The notes under the pieces: model-generated | Databases searched by the model: none | What the model was told of the DNA's origin: nothing | What the model saw: the letters and a program-made list of their open reading frames with translations, nothing else | DNA from: Phenylobacterium sp. | GTDB taxonomy: Bacteria; Pseudomonadota; Alphaproteobacteria; Caulobacterales; Caulobacteraceae | Assembly: GCA_028291285.1 (NCBI GenBank) | Contig: JAQGIJ010000195.1 | Location: 1 to 7,735, forward strand | DNA length: 7,735 nt | Direction of reading: 5' to 3' | Part shown: positions 4,773 through 7,735 of the stretch, piece after piece | Layout: every line of letters starts with the position of its first letter | How positions within the stretch are numbered: the stretch's first letter is position 1 | Translations under genes and position numbers: made by a program

Positions 4773-5873
4773 TTGCGGGAGGGCCACAACGGCCACGAAT
4801 TCTTCCCCAAACGGGAGGCCGCCCTGAGCCAGGGCCGCAACGCCCTCTGCGCCATCACAGCGTTGCTGTTGGGCCTGTGCGCCCTCGGCCGCTCAGCCCA
4901 GGCGGAAGCGCCGCCCCTGCCGCCGGCGCCGGGCAAGATGATTCCTGTCGAGAGCGGCCGGCGCCTCCACCTCTACTGCCAGGGAAAGGGCGCGCCGACG
5001 GTTGTGTTCGAAGCGACAAGCGGTGCGCCGTTCGTCGAGGGCGTGCCCGCGCTTCAGCGGACGGCGCGCGTCACGCGGGCCTGCGCTTATGATCGCGCGG
5101 GCCTCGGGTGGAGCGATCCGGCGCCGCCGGGACGCAGCTTCGAGGAACGAGCCGGGGATCTGCGCCAGCTGCTACGGGCGGCGAACGTCAAAGGCCCCTA
5201 TGTACTGGTGGCCGGCTCGTACGGGGGGCTGATCGCGCGCACATTCGCACGGCTCTATCCGGCCGATACGCAAGGCATGGTGCTCGTGGACTCGGCCGAG
5301 GAGGCCGCCTGGTTTCCCTGGGTGGCAGAACGTGGCCAGGTCAATGCAGGGACCTATCTCCAGCGCGCAGCCCTGGCGGAACAGGGAGTCTTGCGCCCGG
5401 CCCTGCAGGCGCAGGTCGACACCATGCCGATGGTCAAGCGCGCCTTCCGCCCAGAGGTGCTGAGTTGGTCCCTGGACGCCCTTTCGCGACCCGGACATTG
5501 GCGTGCGGCCGCCGACGAGATCACGGCTGTCGACCGCACGCCTCAGGCGATGCGCCGCGCTGGAGGTTTTGGCGGCCTGGGCGAACGGCCGCTTATCGTG
5601 CTCAGCCACGGTGTGGCTATGCACGAGGAAGGGGCGATTTCGGAGGCGGACTGGGCGGCGGCGCAGGAGCGCCTCACGAGGCTCTCCTCGAACAGCGCCC
5701 AGGTCGTCGCGGTCAAGAACACTCACCCGATCGCGCAAGAAAATCCTCGGCTGGTGGCGGACGCGGTGCGCATCGTCGTGAGCGCGGTCCGGTCGCGTCG
5801 GCCGATCGACCGTATCGCTGTCGCCGATCTGCGGGCCGAAGCCGCGTTGGATCCCGATCCTCGGGCGCCGTAA
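4773..5873 (+). CDS. Secreted alpha/beta hydrolase; start uncertain (TTG 4773 or CTG 4824)
   Basis: This is an alpha/beta-hydrolase-fold enzyme, presumably an esterase-like periplasmic protein; its substrate is unknown. Numbered from the TTG at 4773 it has 366 residues: VVFEATSG (77-84, oxyanion region), ACAYDRAGLGWSDP (103-116, the usual Y-D-R-x-G-x-G-x-S segment), the nucleophile elbow LVAGSYGGLIAR (145-156, Ser149, with Ala in place of the first Gly of GxSxG), LVDSAEE (171-177, likely acid Asp173) and KNTHPI (315-320, catalytic His318). Residues 22-44 look like a signal peptide: a hydrophobic core, then SAQA|EAP as the cleavage site. TTG 4773 has no ribosome site. GGGAGG at 4813-4818 lies 5 bases before an in-frame CTG (4824), which would give a compact signal peptide, so a CTG start is a serious alternative. 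Codons are less GC-biased than in neighbouring genes. Confidence 0.87.
   Translation: MREGHNGHEFFPKREAALSQGRNALCAITALLLGLCALGRSAQAEAPPLPPAPGKMIPVESGRRLHLYCQGKGAPTVVFEATSGAPFVEGVPALQRTARVTRACAYDRAGLGWSDPAPPGRSFEERAGDLRQLLRAANVKGPYVLVAGSYGGLIARTFARLYPADTQGMVLVDSAEEAAWFPWVAERGQVNAGTYLQRAALAEQGVLRPALQAQVDTMPMVKRAFRPEVLSWSLDALSRPGHWRAAADEITAVDRTPQAMRRAGGFGGLGERPLIVLSHGVAMHEEGAISEADWAAAQERLTRLSSNSAQVVAVKNTHPIAQENPRLVADAVRIVVSAVRSRRPIDRIAVADLRAEAALDPDPRAP
4813..4818 (+). promoter_or_regulatory. Shine-Dalgarno-like GGGAGG in front of an in-frame CTG
   Basis: GGGAGG is followed by 5 bases and then CTG at 4824, in frame with the hydrolase. It is the best ribosome-site match near the gene's 5' end and argues for initiation at CTG rather than at the TTG at 4773. 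Confidence 0.4.
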
Positions 5874-5899
5874 GTCCAGGACATCCACAAGCTTCGCCG

Positions 5900-5916
5900 T
5901 GAACGGCTCGTTAAAC
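5900..5916 (+). promoter_or_regulatory. CtrA-like box upstream of the DUF2336 gene
   Basis: TGAA, a 7-base spacer and TTAAAC differ from the CtrA consensus TTAA-N7-TTAAC at the second and last positions. If TTAAAC acts as the -35 region, the -10 would fall at about 5933-5938 and transcription would begin near 5945. That leaves a leader of about 30 bases before the ATG at 5978, a workable promoter geometry. Confidence 0.4.
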
Positions 5917-5932
5917 ATGGGGGCGCAAGCTC

Positions 5933-5946
5933 GACTCGTGGGATTC
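5933..5946 (+). promoter_or_regulatory. Pair of GANTC (CcrM) sites in the DUF2336 promoter region
   Basis: GACTC (5933-5937) and GATTC (5942-5946) are 9 bases apart, start to start. GANTC is the target of the cell-cycle methyltransferase CcrM in Caulobacterales, and GcrA-type promoters use such sites near the -10. They coincide with the -10 and start region expected from the CtrA-like box just upstream. Confidence 0.4.
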
Positions 5947-5977
5947 CCGTCCTGCAGGCAGGGGGACACCGGGGGCG

Positions 5978-7123
5978 ATGGCGACGACGCGATCAGCGCT
6001 GACGGATGACGACATCCGGACCCTGGTGAAGGGGGCGACGCCGGACGAGCGGGCGGCCGCCGCCCATAAGCTCTGCCGCTCGCTCGACCACACAACGCTG
6101 TCCGGCGAGGACCGCGAGGTCGCCGCCGACATCCTGCGGATCATGGCCGCCGACGCCGCCGAGCTCGTGCGCCGCGCGCTCGCCGTCACCCTGAAGAAGT
6201 CGCCGCTGCTGCCCCGCGACGTGGCGCTGAAGCTGGCGCGCGACGTGGAGAGCGTCTCGCTCCCCGTGCTGAGCTTCTCGCCGGCGTTCACGGACGAAGA
6301 CCTGATCGAGATCATCCGGCTGGGCGGGCCGGTGCGGCAGGTGGCGATCGCCAAGCGGCCGAAGCTGTCGCCCAAGGTCGCCGACACCCTGGCCGAGGAG
6401 GCCGGCGAGCGCGCCGTGATCATGGCCTGCGCCAACGACGCGGCCGAGTTCTCCGAAAGCGGCCTGGCCAAGGTCATCGCCCGCTTCGAGGCGTCCGAGC
6501 GCGTGCTGGCGGCGGTCGCCTATCGCACCGTCCTGCCGCTCGCCGTCACCGACAAGCTGATCAACCTGGTCGGCGAACAGGTGCGCGAGCATCTGGTCAG
6601 CCGCCATGGCGTCAAGCCGGAGACGGCCCTGCAGCTGGCCCGCGACACGGCCGAGCGCGCCAGCGTCGACATCCTCGACCAGGCCATGCGCACCGCCGAC
6701 ATGAAGGCCTTCGTCGCGCACCTGAACGAGAACAAGCGTCTCACCGCCCCGCTGCTGCTGCGCGGGCTGGTGCACGGCCACATGACCTTCTTCGAGTGGG
6801 GACTGGCGGAGCTGGCCGGCGTCCCGCACCACCGCACCTGGCTGATGATTCACGACGCGGGGCCGCTCGGGCTGCGCGCCATTTATGAACGAGCGGGGCT
6901 TCCGGCCCGGCTATATCCGGCGTTCCGGGTGGCGGTGGACACCTTTCACTCCGTAGAGTTCGACGGCGGAGCCAGCGATCAGGAACGGTTCCAGGAGAAG
7001 ATGCTGCAGCGGTTCCTAACCCAGCCGCAGCCCGCCGCGCGCGACGACGTCGACTATCTGCTGGACAGGATGGACCAGCTTTCGGACGCGTCGCGGCGCG
7101 AGGTCATCGCGGAAATAGCCTAG
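5978..7123 (+). CDS. DUF2336 domain-containing protein
   Basis: This is a 381-residue, helix-rich soluble protein with no signal peptide or membrane segment. It matches my knowledge of the alphaproteobacterial DUF2336 family, whose function is unknown. Repeated alpha-helical units of HEAT-like type run from about residue 10 to 245 (for example EDREVAADILRIMAADAAELVRRALA, described here by its ends at 44-69). The most family-like stretch is LTAPLLLRGLVHGHMTFFEW (255-274) followed by GLAELAGVPHHRTWLMIHD to about 293. The tail (345-381) is charged and helical. The ATG at 5978 follows a purine-rich stretch, and AGGGGGA about 11 bases upstream is an acceptable ribosome site. Upstream DNA carries a CtrA-like box and two GANTC sites. 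It converges on an Hpt gene. A scaffold or signalling role is an inference from the fold and neighbourhood only. Confidence 0.88.
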   Translation: MATTRSALTDDDIRTLVKGATPDERAAAAHKLCRSLDHTTLSGEDREVAADILRIMAADAAELVRRALAVTLKKSPLLPRDVALKLARDVESVSLPVLSFSPAFTDEDLIEIIRLGGPVRQVAIAKRPKLSPKVADTLAEEAGERAVIMACANDAAEFSESGLAKVIARFEASERVLAAVAYRTVLPLAVTDKLINLVGEQVREHLVSRHGVKPETALQLARDTAERASVDILDQAMRTADMKAFVAHLNENKRLTAPLLLRGLVHGHMTFFEWGLAELAGVPHHRTWLMIHDAGPLGLRAIYERAGLPARLYPAFRVAVDTFHSVEFDGGASDQERFQEKMLQRFLTQPQPAARDDVDYLLDRMDQLSDASRREVIAEIA

Positions 7124-7138
7124 GCGCTCTCAGCGCCT
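7122..7138. terminator. Compact hairpin across the converging DUF2336 and Hpt stop codons
   Basis: AGGCGCT and AGCGCCT form a perfect 7-bp stem with loop CTC. The stem spans all 14 intergenic bases and takes in the last two bases of the DUF2336 stop (TAG) and the outermost base of the Hpt stop. There is no T-tract on either side, so it would be a weak bidirectional terminator or transcript-end stabiliser. Confidence 0.45.
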
Positions 7139-7623
7139 CAGACGCAGGCGGAGACCTGCGACTCGAGCGCTTCGGCCAGCGCACGGCCGATCGGATGCTC
7201 GTCGCTCTTGATGTCCTGGGCCACGGCTGCGCGGATTGCGTCGATGTGGGCGTCGACCAGCGCCATGGGCGCGCGAGCGCGCTTCTCGGCGTCGTCCAAC
7301 AGCGCGCAGAGCGAGGCGGCGACGCGGGTGATCAGCGGGAAGCCGTAGGTGGTGCCCAGGCCCTTCAGATCGTGGGTGCGCAGGTAGAGCGCTTCCATGG
7401 TGTCGGTCGTCAAGCCGTCGGTGCGCACCGCCTGGCGCGACATTTCCAGCTTGCCGATCTCGTCCTGCAGCCACATGGCGAAGTTGCCGGACAGGCTCTT
7501 CAGCGCAGCCTCGGCCTTGGCGATGGCCGCGGGATCGAGCGCGCCAAGACGGCCGGCCCCACCGACCTTTAGCCGAAGCGTGTTCGGCACCTGGATCATC
7601 TGCCCGCTATTCTGCTCGCTCAC
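7138..7623 (-). CDS. Hpt-domain histidine phosphotransfer protein
   Basis: This is a 161-residue soluble protein with an Hpt four-helix-bundle domain. Such proteins pass phosphate between response-regulator receiver domains in multistep phosphorelays. The phospho-accepting histidine is H84 in the motif YLRTHDLKGLGTTYGFPLIT (80-99), with the family's H-x-x-K-G pattern. Helices before it (31-62) and after it (97-118, 120-137) complete the bundle. It has no kinase or receiver domain. The GTG at 7623 is chosen because AGGAGG lies 7 bases upstream; the frame extends to a TTG at 7674 without support. The acceptor and donor proteins are not in the window. Length and context resemble stand-alone Caulobacterales Hpt proteins (such as ShpA), but I cannot claim orthology. 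It converges with the DUF2336 gene. Confidence 0.9.
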   Translation of the reverse strand: MSEQNSGQMIQVPNTLRLKVGGAGRLGALDPAAIAKAEAALKSLSGNFAMWLQDEIGKLEMSRQAVRTDGLTTDTMEALYLRTHDLKGLGTTYGFPLITRVAASLCALLDDAEKRARAPMALVDAHIDAIRAAVAQDIKSDEHPIGRALAEALESQVSACV

Positions 7624-7630
7624 GAAGTGG

Positions 7631-7636
7631 CCTCCT
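7631..7636 (-). promoter_or_regulatory. Strong ribosome binding site of the Hpt gene
   Basis: The minus strand reads AGGAGG, 7 bases before the GTG at 7623. It is the strongest ribosome site in the window and decides for the GTG start over the upstream TTG. Confidence 0.8.
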
Positions 7637-7666
7637 GCCGCTCTACCTGGACGGTAAAGGTCAGCC

Positions 7667-7682
7667 GTTAACAAGCCGTTTG
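7667..7682 (-). promoter_or_regulatory. Degenerate CtrA-like box upstream of the Hpt gene
   Basis: The minus strand reads CAAA, the 7-base spacer CGGCTTG, then TTAAC. One half-site is perfect and the other matches at two of four positions. The spacer resembles that of the box at 5900 (CGGCTCG). The half-site GTTAAC is itself a palindrome, so its direction is ambiguous. Confidence 0.22.
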
Positions 7683-7701
7683 GCGTGCAACCCGCGGTAG
7701 C

Positions 7702-7735
7702 CTAAGCGGAAAACTGCTCCGCCAGCACCCGCTCC
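7702..7735 (-). CDS. C-terminal end of an unidentified minus-strand gene (partial)
   Basis: Reading the minus strand from the window edge, ten codons spell ERVLAEQFSA and end in TAG (7704-7702). Codon use (CTG, GCG, GAG, CAG, GTG) fits a real high-GC gene, and the Hpt gene would follow 78 bases downstream in the same direction. Too little is visible to name a family, and a chance reading is possible. Confidence 0.4.
   Translation of the reverse strand, partial: ERVLAEQFSA

Noticed and set aside
3878..4936. Minus-strand open frame of 352 codons opposite the transglycosylase
   Set aside because: Arg/Gly/Ala-rich composition and no domain; the sense strand has the SLT catalytic motifs.
5108..6095. 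Open frames in other phases over the hydrolase (264 codons plus strand, 307 codons minus strand)
   Set aside because: The hydrolase frame carries the nucleophile, acid and His motifs in order; the others have none.
5993..6853. Minus-strand open frame of 286 codons opposite the DUF2336 gene
   Set aside because: Shadow frame with biased His/Gln/Arg/Gly composition and no recognisable domain.
1..7735. tRNA, rRNA, CRISPR array, insertion sequence or toxin-antitoxin pair
   Set aside because: Searched by eye on both strands; no cloverleaf-type, direct-repeat-spacer, transposase or small paired-gene signatures were found.

Overview
The window is about 7.7 kb of very GC-rich, gene-dense DNA. It most resembles a chromosome segment of a Caulobacterales-type alphaproteobacterium (Caulobacter/Phenylobacterium-like). 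This placement is an inference. It rests on strong G/C bias at third codon positions, a DUF2336 protein, an Hpt phosphotransfer protein, CtrA-like TTAA-N7-TTAA boxes and GANTC (CcrM) sites in intergenic DNA, and an EcfG/SigT-type general-stress promoter signature. No 16S rRNA or species marker is present.

Layout. Positions 1-449 (+) hold the 3' end of a LysR-type regulator. Its stop overlaps by ATGA the start of an AI-2E/PerM-family membrane protein (446-1585, +). That gene meets, stop codon against stop codon, a minus-strand CinA/PncC-family amidase gene (1586-2113). The amidase gene lies 13 bp downstream of a hemerythrin HHE-domain gene (2127-2693, -), so the two look like an operon. Upstream of the hemerythrin gene, GGAAC-N16-GGTT fits an EcfG-dependent promoter, and its two elements sit in the arms of a perfect 9-bp inverted repeat. 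Divergent from it is a DAO/ThiO-like FAD oxidoreductase (2802-3848, +). This is followed by a leaderless SLT-type lytic transglycosylase (3905-4729, +), an alpha/beta hydrolase with an apparent signal peptide and uncertain start (about 4773/4824-5873, +), and a DUF2336 protein (5978-7123, +). The DUF2336 gene converges on an Hpt-domain gene (7138-7623, -) across a compact hairpin that includes part of both stop codons. The last 34 bases look like the C-terminus of another minus-strand gene.

How the parts may work together. Hemerythrin plus PncC-like amidase could be a stress-response unit: di-iron O2/redox chemistry together with salvage of deamidated NMN. The transglycosylase, DUF2336 and Hpt genes each have a TTAA-type box in their upstream region, two of which share an 18/24 match. 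This hints at cell-cycle (CtrA/CcrM) control, and the Hpt protein would act in a phosphorelay. The hydrolase gene has visibly less GC-biased codons than its neighbours and may be a later arrival.

I found no rRNA, tRNA, CRISPR array, insertion sequence, riboswitch or defence-type cassette. The candidates for something new are regulatory (the stress promoter built into an inverted repeat, and the shared TTAA boxes) rather than a new multi-gene system.
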